64,000 bases of DNA from an uncultured bacterium. Lineage in GTDB: Bacteria > Dictyoglomota > Dictyoglomia > Dictyoglomales > Dictyoglomaceae. The notes under the pieces were generated by a model. It saw only the letters and a list, made by a program, of their open reading frames with translations. It did no database searches and had not been told where the DNA came from. The translations under genes and the position numbers were made by a program. The stretch lies in contig CALHLF010000018.1 in NCBI GenBank assembly GCA_938034905.1, positions 38,235 through 102,234 of the forward strand, in the 5' to 3' direction. Positions 49,689-59,145 of the stretch are shown in pieces (within the stretch, counting starts at the first letter, position 1; each line of letters opens with the position of its first letter).

Positions 49689-50615
49689 TCAATCTAACTC
49701 CTCTAAGAAGGGAGGATTTGCACCTACCCGCGTACATGTAATTCCAGCAATTTTGGAGGCAAATTTTAAGGCTTCTTTTATTTCCTCTAAGGAAAGATTT
49801 TTAAAACTTTCTATGTTAAGTTTATCTTCTTTCAATAACCAATATATAATTCCTCCCATAAAGGAATCTCCAGCTCCTACTGTATCTACAACCTCAACTT
49901 TCATAGCAGAAACCTCTACGGATCCTTTTTTGTTAAAGGCAGTGGCTCCTTCCGCTCCCTTTGTAATTATAATAAGATCTGGTCCCAACTTAAGCCAATT
50001 TTCTGCGATCTCTTCCAATAGATTATTAGGATATAACCAATTTAAATCACCTTTGCTCACCTTGACTAAATTAGAATAAGTTATCCATTTTTCAAGTTTT
50101 TCGATATATAATTTTTTATCATTAATAAGAATAGGACGAACATTAGGATCTAAAGAAATTAAGATTTTTCCTTTTTTCTGTTCCATTAATTTCTCTAAGG
50201 TTAAAGCAGTAGATCCTCTTATTAAAGAAATAGAACCAAAGTGAATTAAATCTATATCTGAAAAGACAAAAGAGGATAGATCTTCTAATTTCAAAGAGAT
50301 ATCTGCTGTATTATCTCCATAAAAAACAAAATTTGGTTCATTATTAGGACCAATAACAACAAAGGCAAGGGTTGTGGGTTCTTTTCCTCTTAATAGATAA
50401 TTTAACTTAACATTATTCTCTTTTAAAAAATCAACTAAAATTTCTCCAAAAATATCTTCAGAGATTTTTCCTAAGAAAGCAACATCTGCTTTTAATCTTC
50501 CAAGGGTAATTGCAACATTATAAGGGGAACCACCAGGAGAGAGAATAAAAGCATTTTTTTCTCCTACTTTTGTTGGAGTAAAATCAATCAAAGCTTCACC
50601 GCAAACTAAGATCAT
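49689..50615 (-). CDS. PfkB-family carbohydrate kinase (fructokinase-like)
   Basis: A 308-residue ribokinase-fold sugar kinase. The N-terminus VCGEALIDFTP and LSPGGSPYNVAITLGRL and the C-terminal catalytic DTVGAGDSFMGGIIYW are clear. The N-terminal pattern and size point to fructokinase, but PfkB specificity cannot be fixed from motifs. GAGGGAGGATATAAAT stands before the ATG. The 109 bases between it and rseP hold no clear terminator. Confidence 0.88.
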   Translation of the reverse strand: MILVCGEALIDFTPTKVGEKNAFILSPGGSPYNVAITLGRLKADVAFLGKISEDIFGEILVDFLKENNVKLNYLLRGKEPTTLAFVVIGPNNEPNFVFYGDNTADISLKLEDLSSFVFSDIDLIHFGSISLIRGSTALTLEKLMEQKKGKILISLDPNVRPILINDKKLYIEKLEKWITYSNLVKVSKGDLNWLYPNNLLEEIAENWLKLGPDLIIITKGAEGATAFNKKGSVEVSAMKVEVVDTVGAGDSFMGGIIYWLLKEDKLNIESFKNLSLEEIKEALKFASKIAGITCTRVGANPPFLEELD

Positions 50616-50635
50616 ATTTATATCCTCCCTCTCAT

Positions 50636-51808
50636 TTACTTTTCTCTAATAGAGTAGGATTTTTCAAGTATTAAATCTTTAAGCTTTACTAATTCTATAT
50701 CTTTAAAAAAATTTTCTTTTTCCAGTTCTTCCATAACTTCAATGGTCTTTGGCCTTATATGACAAATAACTATTGCTTTCCCTCTTTTTTTTGCAATATC
50801 AAGACTCTGCTTAAATCTCTTTCTAATCATTTCTTTATCATTCTCGTGATCTAAAAATAAATCATTTTCTAAAAAAACAATATCAAATTCTTCTGCTATT
50901 TTTTTTCCAACGCTTCTGTATGAAGTTTTACTATCTAAGAAGAAAAGATTCTTTTTCTTTAATACCTCATATAAATTACGCATAGTTTCAGGATCTGAGG
51001 TAACTTTAGACCCCATATGATTATTTATCCCCTCAATGGGGTAATTTTTGAAATATTTTAACCCTCTATCAATTACCTTTTCTATTTCATCTTTATTCAT
51101 TCCTGTTAATATAGGATAAGATATAAGATATTTAGCATCCCGAGGATAGTCTATAGATTCCATAGGAACATGCATAATTGCATACCAATCCTTTTTCTTG
51201 ACTTCTTCTAATAATTCTTTAGCTTTTGATGTGGGTATAATCGCTAAATTTAATGTATAAGATAAAGAAAAAAGCCTATCACTCCAATAATTTTTTTCGG
51301 TAAGGTCATCTACTACAATAGCAAGAAGAGGCTTTTTTAGTTCTTTTTTTATCTTTATGGGAAAATAAAAATAAAAAAATTCGAGCTCAATTTTCTCCCC
51401 CTTAGGTAAAAGATAGGAAGAGGATACTGTAACTTTTTCAAAGTTTTTTAATGTCTTCACATAGTACTTTAAATTTCTTCTTAATAATTCATATTCAAGA
51501 TTATTTTTAATTTCTTCCCAAGATTTATACCAGTATATTTCATATTGATTCCAAGATAATTTATAATTTAAAAACTTTCTTTCTTTTCCTTTTACCTTTA
51601 ATACTCTAATATCTTGCGCATATGAGTTATAAATCTCATTAAATATTTCATAGGAAAGATTTATATAAAGATCTGAATAGGTATTATACTCCTTTTTTTC
51701 TATCACAGGCTCAAGAGTTTTTTTGAGAGTCTCTTTCCTCTTACATCCTCCAAGAAAACAAGCCAAAATCATAAAAATCAATATTATTTTTCGTATCTTT
51801 TTCTCCAT
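50636..51808 (-). CDS. Lipoprotein with divergent polysaccharide deacetylase domain
   Basis: A 390-residue protein. The signal ends in a lipobox (FLGGC, Cys near 22), so it is probably an exported lipoprotein. An unassigned helical and beta section (about 30-150) precedes a divergent polysaccharide deacetylase domain of the PF04748 type: LAIVVDDLTEKNYW, AIIPTSKAKELL, HVPMESIDYP, INNHMGSKVTSD and VICHIRPKTIEV. This keeps Asp and His residues of a metal-dependent deacetylase. The substrate is unknown; related proteins are linked to cell envelope or division. It overlaps rarA by 25 bp. Confidence 0.85.
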   Translation of the reverse strand: MEKKIRKIILIFMILACFLGGCKRKETLKKTLEPVIEKKEYNTYSDLYINLSYEIFNEIYNSYAQDIRVLKVKGKERKFLNYKLSWNQYEIYWYKSWEEIKNNLEYELLRRNLKYYVKTLKNFEKVTVSSSYLLPKGEKIELEFFYFYFPIKIKKELKKPLLAIVVDDLTEKNYWSDRLFSLSYTLNLAIIPTSKAKELLEEVKKKDWYAIMHVPMESIDYPRDAKYLISYPILTGMNKDEIEKVIDRGLKYFKNYPIEGINNHMGSKVTSDPETMRNLYEVLKKKNLFFLDSKTSYRSVGKKIAEEFDIVFLENDLFLDHENDKEMIRKRFKQSLDIAKKRGKAIVICHIRPKTIEVMEELEKENFFKDIELVKLKDLILEKSYSIREK

Positions 51809-53106
51809 AACCTTTTCAATCTTTCCTTAATTATCTTTTCCATTCCTTCATCTGAGGGATAATAAAATCTTTCTTTTACATCTTCAGGAAGATAATCCTG
51901 TTCTATAAAATGCTCTGGATAATCATGAGGATATTTATATTCTTTACCATATCCCAACTTCTCTGCTCCTCTAAAAGCTGGATTTCTTAGATGTAAAGGA
52001 ACCAAAGAAGGACCATATTTTCTGAGATATTCATTCGCTTTATTAATTGCAACTATAGAACTATTACTTTTTGGAGCACATGCTAAATATATTGTAGCAG
52101 TAGTTAAAGGAATTTGTGCCTCGGGCATTCCTACAAATTCCACTGCAAAGGCTGCTGCTTGAGCTATTACTAAAGCAAAAGGATCGGCCATTCCAATATC
52201 TTCAGCAGCATGAATAATGAGACGTCTTGCTATAAATCTCGGATCTTCGCCTGAAAGAAGCATTCTCGAGAGCCAATACACTGCTGCGTCAGGATCAGAA
52301 CCTCTTATACTTTTAATAAAAGCAGAGATCACATGATAGTGTTCATCTCCTCTTTGATCATATCTAAAAATTCTCTTTTGGATTACTTCCTCTATCACCG
52401 AAAGATTAATTATATTCCTTCCCTCTGAATCTGGTATGGCAAGAAAAGAAGCAAGTTCTAAAGTATTTAGGGCCACTCTTGCATCTCCACTGGCAAATCT
52501 TACTATTTCTTCTTCTGCTAAATCCTCTAAAACAATATTTTGGAAACCTAACCCTCTTTCTTTATCTTGAATGGCCCTTTTTATAATTGTTCTTATATCT
52601 TCATTAGAAAGGGGTTTTAATTCTATTAATCTGCATCGAGATAATAAAGTGTTATTTAAAGTAAAAAATGGATTTTCTGTGGTTGCTCCAATAAGAATAA
52701 TTAAACCTCTCTCAATCCAAGGTAAAAGCACATCCTGTTGAAGTTTATTAAAATGGTGAATTTCATCTAAAAAAATAACTGTATTTTTTCTAAACATTTC
52801 CATGTTTCTTTTTGCTCTTTGTAGTGCTTCCTTTATTTCAGATACACCTATTAATGCTGCATTTAATTCTATAAAATCAGCATTTATAGCTTGAGCTAAA
52901 AGAATAGAAAGAGTGGTCTTTCCAGAACCCGGGGGACCATATATTATAAGAGATGGAAGATATCCTTTTCTTATAGCCTTTCTTAAAAAAGAGTCCTCAC
53001 CAATTATCTCTGAAAGTCCTACCATCTCTTCAAAACTCTGAGGCCTCATTCTATAAGCAAGAGGTTGGTATTTTTTATCTTCTTTAAAGAATTTTTCTTG
53101 CTCCAT
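51784..53106 (-). CDS. rarA: Replication-associated recombination protein A (RarA/MgsA)
   Basis: AAA+ ATPase related to clamp-loader subunits, acting at stalled replication forks. 440 residues. PLAYRMRPQSFEEMVG at the start, Walker A YGPPGSGKTTL, Walker B FLDEIHHFNKLQQD and sensor region GATTENPFFTLN, followed by the tetramerisation domain (LIIHAAEDIGMADPFAL). The first ATG overlaps the upstream stop as TAATG. Confidence 0.94.
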   Translation of the reverse strand: MEQEKFFKEDKKYQPLAYRMRPQSFEEMVGLSEIIGEDSFLRKAIRKGYLPSLIIYGPPGSGKTTLSILLAQAINADFIELNAALIGVSEIKEALQRAKRNMEMFRKNTVIFLDEIHHFNKLQQDVLLPWIERGLIILIGATTENPFFTLNNTLLSRCRLIELKPLSNEDIRTIIKRAIQDKERGLGFQNIVLEDLAEEEIVRFASGDARVALNTLELASFLAIPDSEGRNIINLSVIEEVIQKRIFRYDQRGDEHYHVISAFIKSIRGSDPDAAVYWLSRMLLSGEDPRFIARRLIIHAAEDIGMADPFALVIAQAAAFAVEFVGMPEAQIPLTTATIYLACAPKSNSSIVAINKANEYLRKYGPSLVPLHLRNPAFRGAEKLGYGKEYKYPHDYPEHFIEQDYLPEDVKERFYYPSDEGMEKIIKERLKRLWRKRYEK

Positions 53107-53942
53107 TAGTAATTTATTACCCTCTCAAGAAACTTTCTAAAAATATATTGAAAGTTAACAATAAAATCTCCCTTGCTTTGAAGTATAAAAAGATTGGGAG
53201 GAAAGGAGTATATTCCTTCCTTTTCTTTTATTACTTCATTTTTCCTAGTTGGAGAAAACCTCCTATCTAAAAGTAATTTTATATTATCGATTATATTTCT
53301 TTCCACCTTTAGTGTGGTATCAATAAGAAATATAGTAAGTTGAGATCCCAAAACCTCTCTTCTTCTTAAGAACTCCCAAAGATCTCTTAATCTCACATTA
53401 TTAGGAGGACTTGTTTTACACTCAATATACAATAGATAACTTTCTATTAACCCCAAAACATCAAAATCTCCTCCTCCAGATATATCTAAGAGTTTCACTC
53501 CCCATAAGGCAGGGATAGAAAATTCTCTCTTTAGAATTTGCGCTACAAACCATTCTAAGGTTTCCCCAAAATTATCTAAATTATAAAAAGTAAAATAAAA
53601 TTTATCTTTTATCTTTTCAAGAATACCCGAAGAAACAAGAAACTCAAAGTATTCAGAAATTTCTTCCCATTTCCATTTTGTTAATAGCAATTCTAAATTA
53701 ATAAAACCTGAATTTTTAACCTGAATTAAATCACTAAGAAGTCTTCTAAAGCGATAATGAAAGAGAAGTTGATAATATTTTTCATATATTTCCTCATCTT
53801 TTTTCTTTGGTAATATCACTCTATTTAATAAACAACTTTCAGTAATAAAATATCCCCTTAGTCTTAAAGTTCTTTTAAGGCGAATTTCCTCTAATCTTTC
53901 TAAAAAACTCTCAAAGTAATCTTCTTTGCTTTCACTTTTCAT
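53106..53942 (-). CDS. Uncharacterised protein with a PD-(D/E)xK-like nuclease motif
   Basis: 278 residues, no family recognised with confidence. The N-terminal half (about 1-140) is helical and charged, and could be a winged-helix type domain. Near residues 150-185 the pattern GGGDFDVLG followed ten residues later by YIECKTSPP resembles the PD-(D/E)xK nuclease core: Asp, then Glu-x-Lys. This motif is typical of restriction and repair endonucleases. It lies between rarA and ricT, and holB is two genes upstream, so a DNA-repair or replication role is plausible but unproven. Coupled to rarA by TAATG. Confidence 0.7.
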   Translation of the reverse strand: MKSESKEDYFESFLERLEEIRLKRTLRLRGYFITESCLLNRVILPKKKDEEIYEKYYQLLFHYRFRRLLSDLIQVKNSGFINLELLLTKWKWEEISEYFEFLVSSGILEKIKDKFYFTFYNLDNFGETLEWFVAQILKREFSIPALWGVKLLDISGGGDFDVLGLIESYLLYIECKTSPPNNVRLRDLWEFLRRREVLGSQLTIFLIDTTLKVERNIIDNIKLLLDRRFSPTRKNEVIKEKEGIYSFPPNLFILQSKGDFIVNFQYIFRKFLERVINY

Positions 53943-53947
53943 ATAGC

Positions 53948-54826
53948 TTAATCATCCTCTTCTAAGATTCTAAAAATCTTTTCCATTATTTTATCTTGTT
54001 TTTTATCTTCTTCTTTAAAATGAATTTTTTTAAGTTCCTCTAAAGAAAAAAATTCTCTTCTTCCCTCTTCAAATTCAACAACAACCTTTCTTAATGGAAT
54101 ATGATAGTCCACAATAACTCCTTGTCCTTGAGAGGTCTCTACTCTACTTCCCTTTGGAGGCAAACTTGCTTTAATTTCTTGATAGACCTCATATTCATAT
54201 GCCAAACAACACATTAATCTCCCACAAACTCCTGAAATCTTTAAAGGGTTAAGAGCTAAGGATTGTTCCTTTGCCATCTTTACAGAAATGGAACAAAACT
54301 CAGGAAGAAAAGTATGACAACAAACTTCTCTTCCACATATCCCTAATGCTCCTAAATATTTTACCTCATCTCTAACTCCAACTTGGTGGAGTTCAATACG
54401 GGTTTTATAATGGCTTGCCAAATCTTTAACTAACTCTCTAAAATCTACCCTCTCTTCAGAGGCAAAATGAAAGGTAATTTTACTGTAGTCAAAGGCAATT
54501 TCGCAGGCTAAAACTTTCATAGGAAGATTTAGTTTGTTTGCTTTCTCTTGAACAAATTCAATTGCCTCTTTCTCTTCTTCTCTATATTTTTTAATTTTTT
54601 CTAAATCCTCTTTATTTGCTTTTCTAATGATGGGTTTCAAAGGGGTAGCTGGCTTAAAATTAGGTGGAATCAAAAAAGGAGGAACTACCACTATTCCTGC
54701 TTCTATTCCCTGAACAGTTTTCACAATTACCCAGTCTCCTCTTTTTAGATTTAATTTATCTGTAGAAAAATAGTATATTTTAAAACTTCTCAATCTTACT
54801 CCTGCTATATATAATGTCTCATTCAT
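53948..54826 (-). CDS. ricT: RicT (YaaT) / PSP1-domain protein
   Basis: A 292-residue protein with the PSP1 C-terminal domain. Conserved cysteines appear in GALGICGREVCCHTFLPE and ISGVCGRLMCCLAYE, a pattern associated with iron-sulfur cluster binding in the Bacillus RicAFT complex, which stimulates RNase Y. Since rny is in the same window, a link to RNA processing is reasonable. The start overlaps holB at ATGA. The order tmk-darA-holB-ricT is a Firmicutes-like arrangement. Confidence 0.93.
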   Translation of the reverse strand: MNETLYIAGVRLRSFKIYYFSTDKLNLKRGDWVIVKTVQGIEAGIVVVPPFLIPPNFKPATPLKPIIRKANKEDLEKIKKYREEEKEAIEFVQEKANKLNLPMKVLACEIAFDYSKITFHFASEERVDFRELVKDLASHYKTRIELHQVGVRDEVKYLGALGICGREVCCHTFLPEFCSISVKMAKEQSLALNPLKISGVCGRLMCCLAYEYEVYQEIKASLPPKGSRVETSQGQGVIVDYHIPLRKVVVEFEEGRREFFSLEELKKIHFKEEDKKQDKIMEKIFRILEEDD

Positions 54827-55800
54827 ACAGACACACCTACCTTAAAAAATAAAGTTTCTAAAGTTAGAAGTAAATTTGCATTATTTCTGATAGATTTCAT
54901 TGCATATTGAGTTTCTTTAAAATTTTTTATTATTTTATCTAAAGAAAATTCCTGAGACTTTCTTGTAATCTCCCTTATAAAATCTTTTTGAGTTATGTAT
55001 TCTTCCTTTTCATATATTTTCCAGAAAAATAGATCTCTCCACCAAAACAATAATATCTCCAGTAACGATAAAATATACTCTACTTTCTTATCTTCTACTA
55101 AAAATTCAACCAGATCAAAAATTTGACCTATATTTTCCTTTTTTAAAAGAGATAATTCTTTTAAAAATTCCTCTCTTTTTTTCCAATTTTCCTCTTCTAA
55201 CCAAAAATAACCCTTTCCAGGGCTCCCTTGAGAAAGGGATATTATTATTTCTTTTTTGTCACTAGGTACATCCTTAAAGATTATTTTTAATTCCTCTTCA
55301 TTTAAATAGTTAAAGTTTATGACTTGACTTCGAGATATTATTGTAGGAAGCAACATTTCTGGACGCCAAGCAATTAAAATAAAAATAGTATAAGGCGGAG
55401 GTTCTTCTAAAGATTTCAAAAGAGCATTTGCAGCTTCATTTCTCAATTGATGTGCTGAATCTAAGATAATTATTTTCCATTTACTCTGAAGAGGTTTCCA
55501 ATAAATTTCTTTTTTTATCTCTCTGACTTGCTGAATTTTAAACCACATGCCTTCAGGTTCATAATAAAGAAGATCAGGGAAGGTCATATTTTTTATTTCT
55601 TTACAAATTAAACACTCTCCACATCCCTCTTTAGGAAGCACCGAACAATTCAAGGCTTGGGCAAGGGAAAGAGCAGTTAGCTTTTTCCCTACCCCTTCAG
55701 GACCAACAAAAAGATAAGTATGAAAAATCTTTCCTTCCCTTAGAGTTCTTCTTAATGTTTCAACAGCTTGTTTCTGTCCAATAATATCTTTAAACGCCAT
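54823..55800 (-). CDS. holB: DNA polymerase III, delta-prime subunit
   Basis: A clamp-loader component, 325 residues. IIGQKQAVETLRRTLREGKI at the start, P-loop GPEGVGKKLT, four Cys in the zinc region (CSVLPKEGCGECLICKEI), LLKSLEEPPPYTIFIL and the STIISRS-like ISRSQV stretch. The P-loop deviates from GKT in having GKK, typical of delta-prime, which does not hydrolyse ATP. It follows darA with no gap. Confidence 0.93.
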   Translation of the reverse strand: MAFKDIIGQKQAVETLRRTLREGKIFHTYLFVGPEGVGKKLTALSLAQALNCSVLPKEGCGECLICKEIKNMTFPDLLYYEPEGMWFKIQQVREIKKEIYWKPLQSKWKIIILDSAHQLRNEAANALLKSLEEPPPYTIFILIAWRPEMLLPTIISRSQVINFNYLNEEELKIIFKDVPSDKKEIIISLSQGSPGKGYFWLEEENWKKREEFLKELSLLKKENIGQIFDLVEFLVEDKKVEYILSLLEILLFWWRDLFFWKIYEKEEYITQKDFIREITRKSQEFSLDKIIKNFKETQYAMKSIRNNANLLLTLETLFFKVGVSV

Positions 55801-56127
55801 CTAAATCTTTTCAAAATGAAATACATCTAAAATAATAACCACTGCCCCTCCCACTTTCACTTTTACAGGCATTGGAACACTCCTTAATAACTCTACCGAA
55901 GGAAGGGGAGGAATAATAATCTTTTCCCTTTCTTTACAATTTTCTCTTAAGACAGTCAATACTTCTTCCAATCTTTCTTCCTCTACTACTGTAAGAAGAG
56001 TAATACTTGCTTCTTGCAGAAATCCACCTTTGCTCTTAAAGAAAGTTAATGGTAAATTCTTTTCCACAAAGATCTCTCTTATTTTTTTCCAATCTTCCTC
56101 TTGAATAATTGCCAAGATTAATTTCAT
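55801..56127 (-). CDS. darA: Cyclic-di-AMP receptor, DarA/PstA type (PII-like)
   Basis: 108 residues with the PII-like fold of the YaaQ/DarA family: MKLILAIIQEEDWKKI, KSKGGFLQEASITLLTVVEE and VLRENCKEREKIIIPPLP. DarA binds c-di-AMP in Firmicutes. A c-di-AMP phosphodiesterase candidate (pgpH) is in the same window, so the nucleotide is probably a real signal here. ATG 56127 overlaps the tmk stop. Confidence 0.9.
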   Translation of the reverse strand: MKLILAIIQEEDWKKIREIFVEKNLPLTFFKSKGGFLQEASITLLTVVEEERLEEVLTVLRENCKEREKIIIPPLPSVELLRSVPMPVKVKVGGAVVIILDVFHFEKI

Positions 56128-56741
56128 AATTTCACCCTCTTAAGTCTTCTTAAGATAATTTCCAAAATTTTTCTATGAATCTCTTCTACCAAAAGTTCTC
56201 CGGAGACAACAAAAATCCTTTCTTTTTCTTCTTCTGCAATCTTCAAATATCCTTCCCTAACTTTATAATAAAAATCTAAACTTTCTTTTTCAATCCTATC
56301 AAGAACTTTCTTTCTTATAAAAATCTTTTCCGGTACTATATCCAAAAGTATAGTAATATCAGGTTTTAATCCAAAGGTTACTAACTCGTTTAATTCTTTT
56401 AGCTTTTCAATAGAAAGATTTCTTCCATATCCTTGATATGCAATAGTAGAATCTATATATCTCTCGCAAATTACTACATATTCCTCCTTAAGTTTTTCTC
56501 TGATGACTAAAGAATTCTCGACTCTTGAAGAAAGATATAATAAGGCTTCAGTCCAAGGATGAATATTAATATTGAAATTCAAGAGAATATTTCTTATATT
56601 CTCACCTAAAATTGTTCCTCCTGGTTCTCTTGTTAAATAAACCCTATAATTTTCTTTTTCTAAGAAATCCTTAAGAAGCTTAGCCTGTGTGGTTTTTCCA
56701 CAGCCATCCAGTCCCTCAAAGGTAATAAAAATACTTTCCAT
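56124..56741 (-). CDS. tmk: Thymidylate kinase
   Basis: Phosphorylates dTMP to dTDP. 205 residues. P-loop FEGLDGCGKTTQAKLL, TREPGGTILGENI and the DRxxxSxxAYQG-like ERYIDSTIAYQGYGR. It is the last common step for both dTMP routes encoded further down the same strand (thyX, tdk). Confidence 0.95.
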   Translation of the reverse strand: MESIFITFEGLDGCGKTTQAKLLKDFLEKENYRVYLTREPGGTILGENIRNILLNFNINIHPWTEALLYLSSRVENSLVIREKLKEEYVVICERYIDSTIAYQGYGRNLSIEKLKELNELVTFGLKPDITILLDIVPEKIFIRKKVLDRIEKESLDFYYKVREGYLKIAEEEKERIFVVSGELLVEEIHRKILEIILRRLKRVKL

Positions 56742-56751
56742 TTAATCATAC

Positions 56752-58266
56752 CTAATATGGAAATATCTTAACCTTTCTATTTGGCTCACTCCCTATACTT
56801 TCGGAACGTAAGCCATATTCCTGAATCAATTGATGTTGTAATCTTCTTAAATAAGCTGGCTGAGGAGATAATTCATAGGGTTCTTCATGGGTTAATACAT
56901 ATTCTATTCCTTCTTGGGCTTCTCTTAATGCTCTTTCTTCTTCATTGCTTCTTAAAGTTCCCAATTTAAAATGCTCAGCTAAAAATCTCTCCATCTGTGT
57001 TACAGTATTACTTCTCAGTATAGAGAGAATCATACTTTTTCTTTCTGCTTCATTTATCAAGTCCTTTGCCCTTTTTTGATGTGCTTTTAGAAGTAGCAAA
57101 CAATTTGCATCCGAAAAATTTCTAACAACATATGCAGGAACTCCTAAGCTTCTGATTGCTTTCTCTAATTTATTCCTACTTATTCCATAAGGAAAAATTT
57201 TTAAAATATCAGGCTTCTTTTGCAAAGACGAAGAATCCTTTTCTTCCTCTTGAATTTTTGTAGAAGAAACAAATATCTTTTCAACCCTACCCTCAGGAGT
57301 TCTAATCCTAATTTCAGGGGGAATAATATATCCTCTTAACATATTATCTATAGTCTTTGCTACATCATGATGAATAGCTAATCTATCCCTCTCCTGTATC
57401 TCAATAACTATATCAAAGGTTGGGGGAGCCTTCCTCTCTAAGACTGTTTTTTGAGTGCCTCTTCTCTTTGCCTCTTCATCGCTCAGGGTTACCACCTGAA
57501 TACCACCTACTAAGTCTGATAAGGTTGGATTTAAAAGAAGATTTTGAAGGGTTATTCCATGAGCTGTTCCTATTAATTGTACTCCTCTCTCTGCAATAGT
57601 TCTTGCTGCCTTTGCTTCTAATTCTGTCCCAATTTCATCAATTACTATAACTTCAGGCATATGGTTCTCTACTGCTTCAATCATAACATCATGCTGTTTT
57701 GTTGGATTTGGAACCTGCATTCTTCTTGCTCTACCAATAGCTGGATGAGGTATATCTCCATCTCCTCCTATTTCATTAGAAGTATCAATAATAATTACTC
57801 TTTTGTTAAGCTCATCCGCCAAAACCCTTGCAGTTTCTCTCAACAAAGTAGTTTTCCCTACTCCAGGTTTTCCTAAAAGAAGTATGTTTTTTCCTGTTTC
57901 AATTACATCTCTTATAATATCTACAGTGCCTAAAACTGCTCTTCCAACTCTACATGTTAGACCAATAATCCTTCCATGCCTATTTTCAATTGCAGAGATT
58001 CTGTGAAGGGTTCTTTCAATTCCTGCTCTTTTATCTCCACTAAACTCTCCCACCCTTGAAAGAACATAGTTAATATCTTCTTCTGTTGCATATCTTCCAT
58101 AGAAAATTATGTTTTTTTTATAAAAACGGGCCTCTATCTCTCTTCCTAAATCTATCACTACTTCAATAAGATCTTTTATATCCTTGTCTTCTTCTAATCT
58201 TTTCCTGATATCTTCAGGAAAAATTTCTAATAATTTATCGAGATCATCTAAAATTTCTTGCCTCAT
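56752..58266 (-). CDS. R3H-domain AAA ATPase (Ycf45/SpoIIIAA-like)
   Basis: 504 residues: N-terminal region, then an ATPase related to SpoIIIAA/PilT (Walker A LLGKPGVGKTTLLRETARV; Walker B VIVIDEIGTELEAKAARTI; GTAHGITLQNLLLNPTL), then a C-terminal R3H-type nucleic-acid-binding segment (about 430-500). It belongs to a family found in Firmicutes, cyanobacteria and plastids (ycf45). The function is not well known. No sporulation gene set is seen here. Confidence 0.88.
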   Translation of the reverse strand: MRQEILDDLDKLLEIFPEDIRKRLEEDKDIKDLIEVVIDLGREIEARFYKKNIIFYGRYATEEDINYVLSRVGEFSGDKRAGIERTLHRISAIENRHGRIIGLTCRVGRAVLGTVDIIRDVIETGKNILLLGKPGVGKTTLLRETARVLADELNKRVIIIDTSNEIGGDGDIPHPAIGRARRMQVPNPTKQHDVMIEAVENHMPEVIVIDEIGTELEAKAARTIAERGVQLIGTAHGITLQNLLLNPTLSDLVGGIQVVTLSDEEAKRRGTQKTVLERKAPPTFDIVIEIQERDRLAIHHDVAKTIDNMLRGYIIPPEIRIRTPEGRVEKIFVSSTKIQEEEKDSSSLQKKPDILKIFPYGISRNKLEKAIRSLGVPAYVVRNFSDANCLLLLKAHQKRAKDLINEAERKSMILSILRSNTVTQMERFLAEHFKLGTLRSNEEERALREAQEGIEYVLTHEEPYELSPQPAYLRRLQHQLIQEYGLRSESIGSEPNRKVKIFPY

Positions 58267-58278
58267 ATTTCTTATCCT

Positions 58279-59118
58279 TTATACTATCTTATAACAAATA
58301 ATCCCCCATGATCCTGGTCCAATATGGGATAAAATTGTACAACTAAAAGGAACAAAATAATATTCCTTAACATTAAATTTTTCATAAACCTCCTTTTCAA
58401 TATCTTTTAATTCCTCTGCATTGTCAGAATAAGCTACTGCTACTTTTACAGGAACATCTCCAATTCTATCTTTCATGATTTCTAAAATTCTATCTTTTAC
58501 CTTTTGTTTTGTTCTCACCCTTTCTACAGGCTCTATAGCTCCATTTCTTAATTCTAAAATAGGTTTTATCTGTAAAATACTTCCCATCCAAGCTTGAGCT
58601 GCACCAATTCTTCCACCTCTATATAGATATTCCAAAGTATCTACAGTAAACAATGTTTCATTATTTTTTTTCATTTTATCTATTATATCAAAAATTTCAT
58701 TTAAGTTCTTCCCTTCTTCAATTGCCCTTCCGATTTCTATTACCATATATCCCAAAGCAAACTCTGTTACAAGGGAATCTATTACATAAATTTTTTCCGA
58801 AAAAGGAAGCATAGATCTTGCAGTACTTGCAGAACCAATAGTTCCACTTAACTTTGATGATATATGTATTGAAATTATGGCATCTGCATTTTCTAAAGCT
58901 TTATATGCATTATAAAAATCTTCTACAGAAGGTTGAGACGTTTTTGGAAAAATATTTGTCTTTTTGATCTTTTCAAAAAATTGAGAAGGATTTATATCGA
59001 CACCATCACTATAAACTTCATCTTCAAAAGCTACCTTAAGAGGTACCACCACTATATTATATTTTTTAACTAAATTTTCAGGTAAAGCAGCAGTACTATC
59101 AGTAACAATTCTAATCAT
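58279..59118 (-). CDS. DegV-family fatty-acid-binding protein
   Basis: A 279-residue DegV protein, which binds acyl chains and, in many bacteria, presents fatty acids to a kinase as FakB. IVTDSTAALPENLVKKY at the N-terminus, TSQPSVEDFYNAY and IISIHISSKLSGT near residues 60-90 match the lipid-binding motifs. No fakA-like kinase is in the window. CTTAGGGGGTTAAAAA lies before the ATG. Confidence 0.92.
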   Translation of the reverse strand: MIRIVTDSTAALPENLVKKYNIVVVPLKVAFEDEVYSDGVDINPSQFFEKIKKTNIFPKTSQPSVEDFYNAYKALENADAIISIHISSKLSGTIGSASTARSMLPFSEKIYVIDSLVTEFALGYMVIEIGRAIEEGKNLNEIFDIIDKMKKNNETLFTVDTLEYLYRGGRIGAAQAWMGSILQIKPILELRNGAIEPVERVRTKQKVKDRILEIMKDRIGDVPVKVAVAYSDNAEELKDIEKEVYEKFNVKEYYFVPFSCTILSHIGPGSWGIICYKIV

Positions 59119-59145
59119 TTTTTAACCCCCTAAGTTTAAAAATTT

